Of a stretch of 64,000 bases of DNA, positions 22,707 through 30,600 are shown one piece after another. Source of the stretch: Geothrix paludis (lineage in GTDB: Bacteria; Acidobacteriota; Holophagae; Holophagales; Holophagaceae). How positions within the stretch are numbered: the first letter of the stretch is position 1; the number at the start of each line of letters is the position of its first letter. A program made the position numbers and the translations under genes. The stretch lies in NCBI RefSeq assembly GCF_022808815.1, contig NZ_JAKZLC010000006.1, positions 1 through 64,000 of the forward strand, in the 5' to 3' direction. The notes under the pieces were generated by a model. The model was not told the DNA's origin, did no database searches, and was given only the letters and a program-made list of their open reading frames with translations.

Positions 22707-24095
22707 CTACCCGGCCGGGAACACCACCGTGACGACCAGGCCGGAACCCGTGGCGGGATCCGACAGCCGCACCTCGGCGCCCAGGGCGCGGGCCACTTCC
22801 TGGACGATGGACAGGCCCAAGCCGCACCCGGGCGTGTCGTCGCTGCCGATCCGGCAGAACCGCTCGAACACCCGGGTGCGGTCGGCGGAGGGGATGCCGG
22901 GCCCGTTGTCCTCGATGGCCAGGACCGGACGCCCCTCGACCCGCCGGAGCGAAAGCGTGACCCGCCCGCCCGGGGGCGTGTAGCGGAGGGCGTTGTCCAC
23001 GAGGTTGGCCACGAGCTCGTGGAGCATGGTGGACGAGGCGGGTAGGTCCACGCGTCCCTCGGGGCGGTCGAAGCCCAGATCGATGCGGCGGGACTGGGCC
23101 AGGGTCGCCTGCTCCTCGAGCACCCGCTGGGCCAGCTCCGCCAGGTCCACCACCTCGCCGGGCCGGCGGGCCAGGGCCCCGGCCTCGGCCCGGGACAGGG
23201 CGAGCAGCTGGTTCACGAGGCGCGTCCCCTGGCGGACGCCTTCGGACATGGCCCCGAGGGTTTCGTCCTTGACGGCCGGATCCGGGCTGCGGAGGCCGTA
23301 GTTGGCCTGGGTCTGGAGCACGGCGAAGGGGGTGCGGAGCTGGTGCGAGGCGTTGGCGATGAAGCGGCTGCGGACCGCCATCTGGGCGTCCAGGCGCTGG
23401 ATGTAGCCGTTGAGGGATTCCACCAGGGGCCGGAGCTCATGGGGCATGGGTCCGGCCTGGATGGGTTCCAGCGAGCCCGGCGTGCGCCGTCCCACCTCGT
23501 CCCGGAGGCGGAGGATGTCCTTCAGGCCCCAGCGCAGGGCGAACCAGACCAGGAGGCCGGCGAGGGCCAGCGTCCACAGGTCCTGCCGCAGGGTGGTGGT
23601 CCAGAGCTTCCGCGCCAGCTGGTCGTGGTCCTGGAGGGTCTGGGCCACTTCGATGATCACCGGGCCCTCGGCGGGAGCCGCGAAGACGGGCTGGGCGTAT
23701 GCCACTACGCGCACCGGCTCGCCCCGGACTTCCGTCTGGAAGTACACCGACTCCTCGGGGCGGGGTGCCTCCACCGGGGGCGGCAGCTCCGCGTAACCCG
23801 AGAGGAGCACGCCCTTGGGCGAGGCGATGCGGTAGTACACCCGGTCCTGGGCCCTGGACTGGAACAGCTCCAGGGCCGCCGGGGGGATGGCCACGTCCAG
23901 GAGGCCATCCTCGAACTGGATCTGCTGTGCGATGATGCGGGCCGATCCGAGCAGCAGGCGGTCCTGCACCATGTCGGCCGTATGCCGAGCCTCCCGCCGG
24001 GCCAGGGCGAGGTTCGTGAGCGCGAGGGCGCCCAGGGGCACCAGCAGCCACAGCAGCAGGCGGGCCCGGAGGCTGAGGGTGGACTCAGAGGTCAT
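22707..24095 (-). CDS. Sensor histidine kinase, TctE/QseC-like
   Basis: A 462-aa membrane sensor: helix 1 (LLLWLLVPLGALALTNLAL), a periplasmic domain of about 130 residues, helix 2 (LWTLALAGLLVWFAL), HAMP-like linker, HisKA with FIANASHQLRTPFAVLQTQ, and HATPase with ELVANLVDNALRYT, IEDNGPGIP and GCGLGLSIVQEVA. The layout and the double-glycine-poor N-terminus match TctE-type sensors of di- and tricarboxylates. Its regulator is encoded upstream on the same strand, separated by 178 bp with an inverted repeat that includes its start codon. No strong Shine-Dalgarno site was seen; GGGG lies 12 bp upstream. Confidence 0.92.
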   Translation of the reverse strand: MTSESTLSLRARLLLWLLVPLGALALTNLALARREARHTADMVQDRLLLGSARIIAQQIQFEDGLLDVAIPPAALELFQSRAQDRVYYRIASPKGVLLSGYAELPPPVEAPRPEESVYFQTEVRGEPVRVVAYAQPVFAAPAEGPVIIEVAQTLQDHDQLARKLWTTTLRQDLWTLALAGLLVWFALRWGLKDILRLRDEVGRRTPGSLEPIQAGPMPHELRPLVESLNGYIQRLDAQMAVRSRFIANASHQLRTPFAVLQTQANYGLRSPDPAVKDETLGAMSEGVRQGTRLVNQLLALSRAEAGALARRPGEVVDLAELAQRVLEEQATLAQSRRIDLGFDRPEGRVDLPASSTMLHELVANLVDNALRYTPPGGRVTLSLRRVEGRPVLAIEDNGPGIPSADRTRVFERFCRIGSDDTPGCGLGLSIVQEVARALGAEVRLSDPATGSGLVVTVVFPAG

Positions 24096-24274
24096 ATCAA
24101 CACCCCACGAGGCCGCGCGATGCCCGCCGGCCCTCGCCCGGAGGGATGAAGCCAGGCTGGCGCCCCGCGGTGTCAGGGCCCTTGAACGATGTCCCGCATC
24201 GCCCTGCGGGCCCTTCCTTGCGGTGCATCCAGCCTGGCTTCATCTCGGCCTCGTCGGGTGTTGATATGACCTCT
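24087..24274. repeat. Inverted repeat enclosing the regulator-kinase junction
   Basis: Outer arms at 24087-24115 and 24246-24274 are 29-bp complements with one mismatch, beginning AGAGGTCATATCAACACCC. A second perfect 16-bp pair, GATGAAGCCAGGCTGG and its complement, lies at 24145-24160 and 24229-24244, with a slightly shifted centre. The outer arms overlap the kinase start codon on one side and the regulator stop codon on the other. In the mRNA the kinase start would be inside a stem. Confidence 0.85.
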
Positions 24275-24948
24275 TAGGCTTCATGGCGGGGCTTCAGGAG
24301 GTAGCCGAGGCCCCGGAGCGTCACGATCACCGCATCGCCCGGCTCGAGCTTCCGGCGGAGCCGGTGGACGTAGATCTCGATGGCGTCCGGGTTCACGTCC
24401 TGGTCCAGGGAGTACAGGCTCTCGGCGAGGGCCTTCTTGCTCACGGTCCGGCCGGCCTTCATCATCAGCCCCTCCAGCACGGCGTGCTCCCGGGGCGTCA
24501 GGGCCAGGGGCGCGCCCGACAGGGTGAACTCGCGGCGGTTGCTGTCGTAGACCAGGGAGCCGCAGGCGAACACTGGGTTCTTCTGCTGGTGGACGCGCCG
24601 GAGCAGGGCCCGGATGCGAGCTTCCAGCTCATGCACCTCGAAGGGCTTGACCATGTAGTCGTCGGCGCCGAAATCGAGGCCCTCCACCCGGTCCCGGGTG
24701 GCGTCGAAGGCCGTGAGGATCAGCACCGGCACGGCATTGCGCCGGCTCCGCAGGCGCTTGAGGATCTCCCGGCCGTCCAATCCCGGAAGGGCCAGGTCCA
24801 GGATCACCAGGTCGTAGGCCTCCGTGCGGAGGAGGCCGTCCGCCTCCAGGCCATCGTGGGCGCACTCCACCGTGTACTTGTCCGCCCTCAGGGTCCGGGC
24901 CAGCCACTCGGAGAGGGCGCGGTTGTCCTCGACCAGCAGGAGTTTCAT
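24274..24948 (-). CDS. OmpR-family response regulator, TctD/QseB-like
   Basis: A 224-aa regulator. Receiver motifs are LLVEDNRALSEWLA, Asp51 in LVILDLALPGLDG, LTAFDATRDRVEGLDFGADDY and KPFEVHEL; the winged-helix output has LTPREHAVLEGLMMKAGRTVSK, DAIEIYVHRLRRKLE and LRGLGYLLK. It matches the TctD/QseB/BasR subgroup, whose partners are TctE-type sensors, and the next gene encodes such a sensor. Upstream genes for a binding protein, porin and DASS carrier are the likely regulon. Confidence 0.94.
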   Translation of the reverse strand: MKLLLVEDNRALSEWLARTLRADKYTVECAHDGLEADGLLRTEAYDLVILDLALPGLDGREILKRLRSRRNAVPVLILTAFDATRDRVEGLDFGADDYMVKPFEVHELEARIRALLRRVHQQKNPVFACGSLVYDSNRREFTLSGAPLALTPREHAVLEGLMMKAGRTVSKKALAESLYSLDQDVNPDAIEIYVHRLRRKLEPGDAVIVTLRGLGYLLKPRHEA

Positions 24949-24970
24949 GGGCGGCGGATTCCGGGAGGGG

Positions 24971-25969
24971 TCACTTGACGGCGTTCACGAATTCCAGCGT
25001 ATAGGTGCTGGCGAGGTCCACGGCCTTCCCCTGGAGGGAGCGCTCCGTGTGGGTCAGGATGCGCAGGACGTTGGCGGGGCCGTTGGCGGGCATCCGTCCG
25101 TCCGGGATGAAGATGGGCTTGGTGCGCGCCAGGGCCCGGATGTAGATGGCCTTGTCCTGTCCGTAGTAGTCCGCGGGGACATGGGCGGCGATCTCGGCCG
25201 CCGTGTGGCCCTGGATGTAGCGGAGGGCCTTCACCAGCGCGTTGACGAGCTTCTGCACCTCGGCCTTGTGGCGGTTCACCCAGGCCGTCTGCATGTAGAG
25301 GCAGGAGGCCGGGTAGGGGCCGCCCAGGGCCCGGGCCGTATCCTCCGGGGTGCGGAGGTCCACCAGCACCCGCGCCTTGCCGGTGGCGAGCAGCCGCGAG
25401 GCCGTGGGCTCCGTAGTCATTCCGGCCCCGATGGTTCCGCTGCTCATGGCTTCGATGAAGGAATCGCCGGTGCCCACGGGCTTGAAGGTCACCTGGTTCA
25501 GCCGCAGCCCCGCCGACAGGGCGAGGTAGCGGGAGAGGAACTGGGTGGACGATCCGAGTCCGGTGACGCCGAGGGTCTGCCCGCCGAGGTCGGCCATGGT
25601 GCGCACCTTGGGCAACCGGGAGGACACCAGCTCCACTTCACCGGGGGCCTGCGAGAACTGGACCACCGAGACCACGGCCTTGCCCTGGGTCTGCATGTAG
25701 ACGGTGTGATCGTAGAAGCCGACCACGCCCTGAGCCCCGCCCACAAGGAGCATGTCCACCCCGCGGACGCCCGCCCATTCGCTGCGGACCTCCACCTCCA
25801 GCCCCTCCTGCTCGAAGTAGCCCAGCTGCTGGGCCAGCTTCACGGGAAGGTAGATGATCTTCTCGATGCCGCCCACCATCAGGACGATGCGCTCGGCGGC
25901 GCGGCCGGGCCAGGCGGCTCCCGCCAGCAGGACAGCGGCAAGCGCGAGGGACCTGGGCGTGCACGTCAT
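24971..25969 (-). CDS. ABC-type substrate-binding protein, NMT1/SsuA-like
   Basis: A 332-aa exported solute-binding protein: signal peptide MTCTPRSLALAAVLLAGAAWPGRAA, then the SBP_bac fold of the NMT1/THI5/SsuA group (YLPVKLAQQLGYFEQEGLEVE, LVGGAQGVVGFYDHT, LGGQTLGVTGLGSSTQFLSRY, SSGTIGAGMTTEPTA, AWVNRHKAEVQKLVNALV). Such proteins bind nitrate, sulfonates, pyrimidine precursors or aromatic acids. No permease or ATPase gene is adjacent, so it may serve a distant transporter or feed a sensor. It lies 22 bp upstream of the response regulator gene and probably shares its operon; GGAG precedes the start. Confidence 0.87.
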   Translation of the reverse strand: MTCTPRSLALAAVLLAGAAWPGRAAERIVLMVGGIEKIIYLPVKLAQQLGYFEQEGLEVEVRSEWAGVRGVDMLLVGGAQGVVGFYDHTVYMQTQGKAVVSVVQFSQAPGEVELVSSRLPKVRTMADLGGQTLGVTGLGSSTQFLSRYLALSAGLRLNQVTFKPVGTGDSFIEAMSSGTIGAGMTTEPTASRLLATGKARVLVDLRTPEDTARALGGPYPASCLYMQTAWVNRHKAEVQKLVNALVKALRYIQGHTAAEIAAHVPADYYGQDKAIYIRALARTKPIFIPDGRMPANGPANVLRILTHTERSLQGKAVDLASTYTLEFVNAVK

Positions 25970-26201
25970 GGCGGCTCCGGATCGGATTCGGGGGTCTTCC
26001 AGGATGATCGCACCGGCGCGCGCCGAACGCGCCGCGTGACCGTACGCACATCCGGGGGCACTGAAAGCTGGCTGAAAGGTTGGCCTCCTAGATTCCCAGT
26101 GATCCACCCCGTTTCGCCCCGATCCCTCTCCCGGGAGGCGGCCTCCGGCTGTCCATCCCTTCTGATCCCGCGGTACCCATCCCCCACACCAAGGAGTTCC
26201 C

Positions 26202-27464
26202 ATGCATCTCCGCACCCTGGCCTGCCTCGCCGCGGCCGCCCTCCTCCCGGCCCAGGAGGTCGACGTCAAGGCCGAGCTGGCCAAGCAGAACGCGCGCATC
26301 GCCGAGCTGGAGCAGAAGCTGGCGTCCAAGCCGGAAGCCAAACCAGAAGCCAAGGCCGAGGCCTTCAAGTTCCCCGCGGAACTGACGCCCTACATCCTCA
26401 TCGACGCCACCCTGGGTTCCAAGACCAACGCCACCGCCGACGGGCGAACCAAGGTGGACTTCATGGAGTCCTGGTTCAGCGGCAGCCGCTGGGGCCTGAA
26501 GGGCGCCATCAAGACCAACGTCGACGGCCTCAGCGTGATCTACAAGCTGGAGAGCGAGTACTTTCTCTATGACGGCGAGCAGGGCAAGGCCAACACCCTG
26601 TTCAACCGCGACGCCTGGCTGGGCCTCAAGAGCAAGGAGCTGGGCCAGATCACCTTCGGCCGCCAGAACACCCTGGCCCGGGACTTCGCCGTGATCTACG
26701 GCGACCCCTTCGCCCATGCCGAGGTGAACTACGACGAGGGCGGCTGGACCAACAACAACAACTTCAAGTCCCTGGTCTACTACGCCGGGGCCGTGAGCGT
26801 GGGCTCCCCCACGGGCGGGCCGGCCCAGACCCGCATCGACAAGGGCGTGGTGTGGAAGAAGGTCACCGACGGCGGGTTCGCCATGGGCGCGGCCTACAAC
26901 CTGAACTACGAGCCGAACACCACCACCAAGAATTCCACCGCCTCCATGGCCCTGGGCTACAACGCCAAGGCCTTCCACCTGGCCGGCTTCTACACCCAGG
27001 CCAACAACAACGGCTTCACGCAGAAGTCCGCCTCCCTGGGCGGGAACGTGAAGCCCCTCCCGTGGCTGCGCCTGAACGCCGGCTACTTCCATTACACCGC
27101 CGAGCAGGGCCTGAACCACCCGGACCGCAAGGACGCCGCCTTCACCGTGTCCGCCTCCATCCAGACCGATCCAAAGTGGAGCTACTACCTGGGCTTCCAG
27201 TCCATGAAGGCCGACGACGCCGGCTTGGGCGCGGCCACGGGCGCCTGGCAGAACCCCTTCGCCGACACGGCCAACAAGGCCTTCTTCGTGTCGGGCCGAC
27301 GGGACACCACCTACGGCGCCGTGCGGCGCCACCTCAGCAAGAAGATGGAAGCCTACGTGGTCTTCGACTACCTGAAGCTGCACGACGCATTCCGGCTCTC
27401 GGCCACCAATCCCCACGACTCCCAGACCGAGTTCGCCATCGGCATGCGCATCCGCGCCCTGTAA
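26202..27464 (+). CDS. Outer-membrane porin, general bacterial porin type
   Basis: A 420-aa protein with a signal peptide (MHLRTLACLAAAALLPAQ), a short coiled coil (EVDVKAELAKQNARIAELEQKLA) as in trimeric porins with a periplasmic stalk, a Lys/Glu/Ala spacer and a porin_4-type barrel: TPYILIDATLGSKT, SRWGLKGAIK, LNTLFNRDAWLGL-like segment, GQITFGRQNTLARDF (the loop-3 region), and many alternating strands to the end. It probably lets small anionic solutes through the outer membrane for the DASS carrier encoded 97 bp downstream. A perfect hairpin sits between the two genes. Confidence 0.87.
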   Translation: MHLRTLACLAAAALLPAQEVDVKAELAKQNARIAELEQKLASKPEAKPEAKAEAFKFPAELTPYILIDATLGSKTNATADGRTKVDFMESWFSGSRWGLKGAIKTNVDGLSVIYKLESEYFLYDGEQGKANTLFNRDAWLGLKSKELGQITFGRQNTLARDFAVIYGDPFAHAEVNYDEGGWTNNNNFKSLVYYAGAVSVGSPTGGPAQTRIDKGVVWKKVTDGGFAMGAAYNLNYEPNTTTKNSTASMALGYNAKAFHLAGFYTQANNNGFTQKSASLGGNVKPLPWLRLNAGYFHYTAEQGLNHPDRKDAAFTVSASIQTDPKWSYYLGFQSMKADDAGLGAATGAWQNPFADTANKAFFVSGRRDTTYGAVRRHLSKKMEAYVVFDYLKLHDAFRLSATNPHDSQTEFAIGMRIRAL

Positions 27465-27473
27465 GCCGAATTC

Positions 27474-27512
27474 CCGCCGGGTCCGGAATTCCCGGACCCG
27501 GCGGCCTTTCCG
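27474..27512 (+). terminator. Hairpin between porin and DASS carrier genes
   Basis: Perfect 13-bp arms CCGCCGGGTCCGG and CCGGACCCGGCGG with a 5-nt loop, followed by CCTTTCC. It would act as a terminator or as a partial one that sets a higher porin than carrier level. Confidence 0.65.
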
Positions 27513-27560
27513 CGAATCCCCACGCGCCGGGTCTCCCGGCCCCTCCCCGCAGGTGCTGAC

Positions 27561-29339
27561 ATGTCCAATCCGGAATCCCAAGGCGGAGGATGGCAGGGGG
27601 CCAAGCCCCTCCGCCTCCTGGCCACTCTCGCGGTGGGCTGCCTCCTCTACGTCATCCTTCCACGCGTCGCGCCGGTGCCCGACGCCAAGTTCTTCGCCGG
27701 CAGCGCCGCCGCCAAGGCCAAGAACGGCGAGAAGGGCGCGAAGCCCGGCGAGAAGGCGGCCAAGCCCGCCGACAAGCCCAAACCCGTGGAGGCCAAGGCG
27801 GCCGAGCCCAAAGTCGAGGCGAAGGCTGAGCCCAAGCCGGCGGCTGCAGCCAAGAAGCTGAGCGCCAAGGAGTTCGAAGTCCAGCGCATCGAGGCCGAAG
27901 CCAAGGCCAGGTTCGAGGCCGCCGCCAAGGCCAAGGCGGACGCCGAGGCCAAGGTGAAGGCGGAGGCGGACGCCAAGGCCAAGGCCGAGGCCGAGAAGGT
28001 CCGCCAGGCGGACTGGGTCCGCGGCCTCCACCTCTTCGCCATCTTCGTGGCCACCATCCTCGGCATCATCCTCCGGCCCCTGCCCATGGGCGCCGTGGCC
28101 ATGATCGGCGTGGGCCTCACGGCCATCACGGGGACGCTCCCCATCGCCGACAGTCTCAGCGGCTTCGCGGAGAAGACCCTCTGGCTCATCATCGTGGCCT
28201 TCATGTTCGCCCGGGGCTTCATCAAGACGGGCCTGGGCACGCGCATCGCCTACTTCTTCATGCGCCTGCTGGGTAAGCGCACCCTGGGCCTGGCCTACGG
28301 CTTCGCCGCCACCGAATTCGTGCTGGCGCCCGTGGTCCCCAGCAACACGGCCCGCACGGCCGGCATCATCATGCCGATCATGCGCTCCCTGGCCCGGGCC
28401 TACGGCAGCAACCCCGAGGACGGCACCGCCCGCAAGATCGGCGCCTACCTCACCATGACCTGCTTCAACCTGGACCTCATCGTCAGCGCCATGTTCCTCA
28501 CGGCCATGGCGGCCAACCCCATGACCCAGAAGTTCGCCGCGGACTTCGGCATCAACATCACCTGGAACAGCTGGTTCGTGGCCGCCATCGTGCCCGGCCT
28601 CGTGGGACTGCTGGTGATCCCCTTCTTCTTCTACAAGCTCTACAAGCCCGAGATCACCCAGACGCCCGAGGCGGTGGAGATGGCCACAGCCAAGCTGAGG
28701 GAGATGGGCCGTCCCTCCATGTCTGAATGGCTGATGGTCGCCGTGTTCAGCGTCGTGCTGGTGCTCTGGGTCATCGGCGAGAAGACCTTCGGCATCGACG
28801 GCACCACCGCCGCGCTCCTGGGCCTGGCTCTGCTGCTGCTGACGGGCGTGCTGACCTGGAAGGACGTCCTGGAGGAGCACAACGCCTGGGACGTGCTCAT
28901 CTGGACCGGGGGCCTGATCATGATGGCGGGCTTCCTGAACAAGCTGGGCATGATCCCCTGGTTCAGCAAAGTGGTGGGCGCCTCCATGGCGGGTCACAGC
29001 TGGCAGTTCGGCTTCCTGGTCCTAGCCGTGACCTACTTCTACGCCCACTACTTCTTCGCCAGCATGACGGCCCACGCCGGCGCCATGTATGCGGCCTTCC
29101 TGGGCGTGGCCATCACGCTCGGCGCGCCGCCCATGCTCGCCGCGCTGGTGCTGTGCTTCTTCTCCAACCTGCACGCCAGCATGACCCACTACGGGACGGG
29201 CCCCGCCCCGGCCATGTTCGGCCTGGGCTATGTGCCCATCGGTACTTGGTGGCGCCTGGGCTTCATGGTCAGCGTCGTGAACATCCTCATCTGGGTGGTC
29301 GTGGGTGGCGCCTGGTGGAAGGTGCTGCACCTCTGGTAG
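27561..29339 (+). CDS. DASS-family anion:sodium symporter with Ala/Lys-rich insertion
   Basis: A 592-aa inner-membrane carrier of the divalent anion:Na+ symporter family (SLC13/CitT/YbhI), which imports dicarboxylates, tricarboxylates or 2-oxoglutarate. Helix 1 lies at about residues 17-36. A charged, low-complexity Ala/Lys/Glu segment of about 110 residues follows (41-150), then roughly twelve helices. Family motifs are VVPSNTARTAGIIMPI (the SNT substrate motif) and FYAHYFFASMTAHAGAMY with FFSNLHASMTHYGTGPAP in the second repeat. The insertion is atypical; typical members are about 470 aa. The segment reads as one long helix of TolA type. The gene follows the porin. Confidence 0.9.
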   Translation: MSNPESQGGGWQGAKPLRLLATLAVGCLLYVILPRVAPVPDAKFFAGSAAAKAKNGEKGAKPGEKAAKPADKPKPVEAKAAEPKVEAKAEPKPAAAAKKLSAKEFEVQRIEAEAKARFEAAAKAKADAEAKVKAEADAKAKAEAEKVRQADWVRGLHLFAIFVATILGIILRPLPMGAVAMIGVGLTAITGTLPIADSLSGFAEKTLWLIIVAFMFARGFIKTGLGTRIAYFFMRLLGKRTLGLAYGFAATEFVLAPVVPSNTARTAGIIMPIMRSLARAYGSNPEDGTARKIGAYLTMTCFNLDLIVSAMFLTAMAANPMTQKFAADFGINITWNSWFVAAIVPGLVGLLVIPFFFYKLYKPEITQTPEAVEMATAKLREMGRPSMSEWLMVAVFSVVLVLWVIGEKTFGIDGTTAALLGLALLLLTGVLTWKDVLEEHNAWDVLIWTGGLIMMAGFLNKLGMIPWFSKVVGASMAGHSWQFGFLVLAVTYFYAHYFFASMTAHAGAMYAAFLGVAITLGAPPMLAALVLCFFSNLHASMTHYGTGPAPAMFGLGYVPIGTWWRLGFMVSVVNILIWVVVGGAWWKVLHLW

Positions 29340-29355
29340 GTTCGCAGTCACCGAA

Positions 29356-29382
29356 GGGGGCCCGTCTGGTGCGGGTCCCCCT
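29356..29382 (+). terminator. Hairpin after the DASS carrier gene
   Basis: GGGGGCCCG pairs with CGGGTCCCCC (one bulged T) around a 7-nt loop, followed by TCGCCCTTCCTGTTTCC. It lies in the 64-bp gap before the chromate transporter genes. Confidence 0.55.
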
Positions 29383-29403
29383 CGCCCTTCCTGTTTCCCC
29401 CGG

Positions 29404-29991
29404 ATGACCATGACCGACCACGAGACCCTTCCCGAGGATCAACCGGGGCCCCGCTCCCTGACGGACCTCTTCCTCACCTTCACCTGGCTGGCCGTGCAGG
29501 GCTTCGGTGGCGTGATGGCCGTGGCGCACCGGGAGCTGGTGGAGCGGAAGCGGTGGCTCACCCAGGCCGCCTTCGTCGAGGAATGGGCCGTGGCCCAGAT
29601 CATGCCCGGCCCCAACGTCATGAACCTCTCGCTGGTCATCGGCGGCCGGCGCTTCGGCTGGCGGGGCGCCCTGGCCGCCATGGCCGGCATGCTCGCGCTG
29701 CCGCTGCTGCTGGTCCTCCTGCTGGCCGTGGCTTACGGCCAAGTGGGCCAGCATCCGGCCGTGGCCCGGGCCCTGCGCGGCATGGGCGCCGTGGCGGCGG
29801 GCCTGATCATGGCCGCGGGCCTCCGCCTCTCCGGGGGGCTGAAGGGCCATCCCCTGGGCGGACCCGCCTGCGGGGCCCTCGCCGTGGCCGCCTTCGGAGG
29901 CGTGGCCCTACTGCACTGGCCCATGCCCTTCGTGCTGTTGGGGCTCGGCGGCGTGGCCTGCCTGGCCACCTACGCGAGGCTGAACCCGTGA
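29404..29991 (+). CDS. Chromate transporter family, N-terminal half subunit
   Basis: One of two short-chain CHR proteins. The 195-aa polypeptide has about six hydrophobic segments and the family motifs TFTWLAVQGFGGVMAVAHRELVE and EWAVAQIMPGPNVMNLSLVIG (consensus PGP). Short-chain CHR proteins work as heterodimers with antiparallel topology; full-length ChrA is the fusion of two such halves. The family exports chromate or transports related oxyanions. ATG at 29404 or 29410 may be used. The stop overlaps the next start (GTGA). Confidence 0.88.
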   Translation: MTMTDHETLPEDQPGPRSLTDLFLTFTWLAVQGFGGVMAVAHRELVERKRWLTQAAFVEEWAVAQIMPGPNVMNLSLVIGGRRFGWRGALAAMAGMLALPLLLVLLLAVAYGQVGQHPAVARALRGMGAVAAGLIMAAGLRLSGGLKGHPLGGPACGALAVAAFGGVALLHWPMPFVLLGLGGVACLATYARLNP

Positions 29992-30575
29992 CGGCCGGCC
30001 CGGGAGTTGTCGCCTTGCACGGCTGGGACTGGCTGCAGCTCCTCGGCCACTTCCTCCTGCTGTCGCTGCTGTCCGTGGGCGGCGCCCTCACCACGGCCCC
30101 GGAGATGCACCGCTACCTGGTGCTCCAGCAGCGCTGGCTCGGCGAGGCCCAGTTCAGCAGCTCCATCACGCTCGCGCAGGCAGCGCCGGGGCCGAACATC
30201 CTCTTCGTGGCCCTGCTGGGCTGGAACCTGGGCATGAACTCCGGCGGGCCACTGCTGGCGCTGGCCGGGGTGGTCCTCTCCCTGACCGGCATCCTGCTTC
30301 CCAGTACCATCGTCACGCATCTGGCCTCGCAGTGGGGGCACCGGAACCGGCACCTGCGCGGGGTGCGGGCCTTCAAGCAGGGCATGGCCCCCGTGGTCAT
30401 CGGCCTCATGCTGGCCACCGGCTGGATCCTGGCCCGCGCGTCCCACGACACCGGATCGGGCGCCGCCCTCTGGCTGCTGACCGCCACCACGGCCCTGCTG
30501 GTGTGGCGCACGCGGCTCCACGTGCTCTGGCTCCTGGCTGCCGGGGCGCTCCTCGGCATCCTCGGCGTGGTCTAG
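29988..30575 (+). CDS. Chromate transporter family, C-terminal half subunit
   Basis: The partner half, 195 aa, beginning at a GTG that overlaps the previous stop by 3 bp. It shows the second-copy motifs FLLLSLLSVGGALTTAPEMHRYLV and ITLAQAAPGPNILFVALLGWN, again with the PGP motif, and about six hydrophobic segments. Translational coupling and similar lengths support a paired transporter. Substrate (chromate, sulfate or other) is not resolved. Confidence 0.87.
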   Translation: MTAGPGVVALHGWDWLQLLGHFLLLSLLSVGGALTTAPEMHRYLVLQQRWLGEAQFSSSITLAQAAPGPNILFVALLGWNLGMNSGGPLLALAGVVLSLTGILLPSTIVTHLASQWGHRNRHLRGVRAFKQGMAPVVIGLMLATGWILARASHDTGSGAALWLLTATTALLVWRTRLHVLWLLAAGALLGILGVV

Positions 30576-30600
30576 GCCCCGCCCCTCTCGCGAGTCCCCC

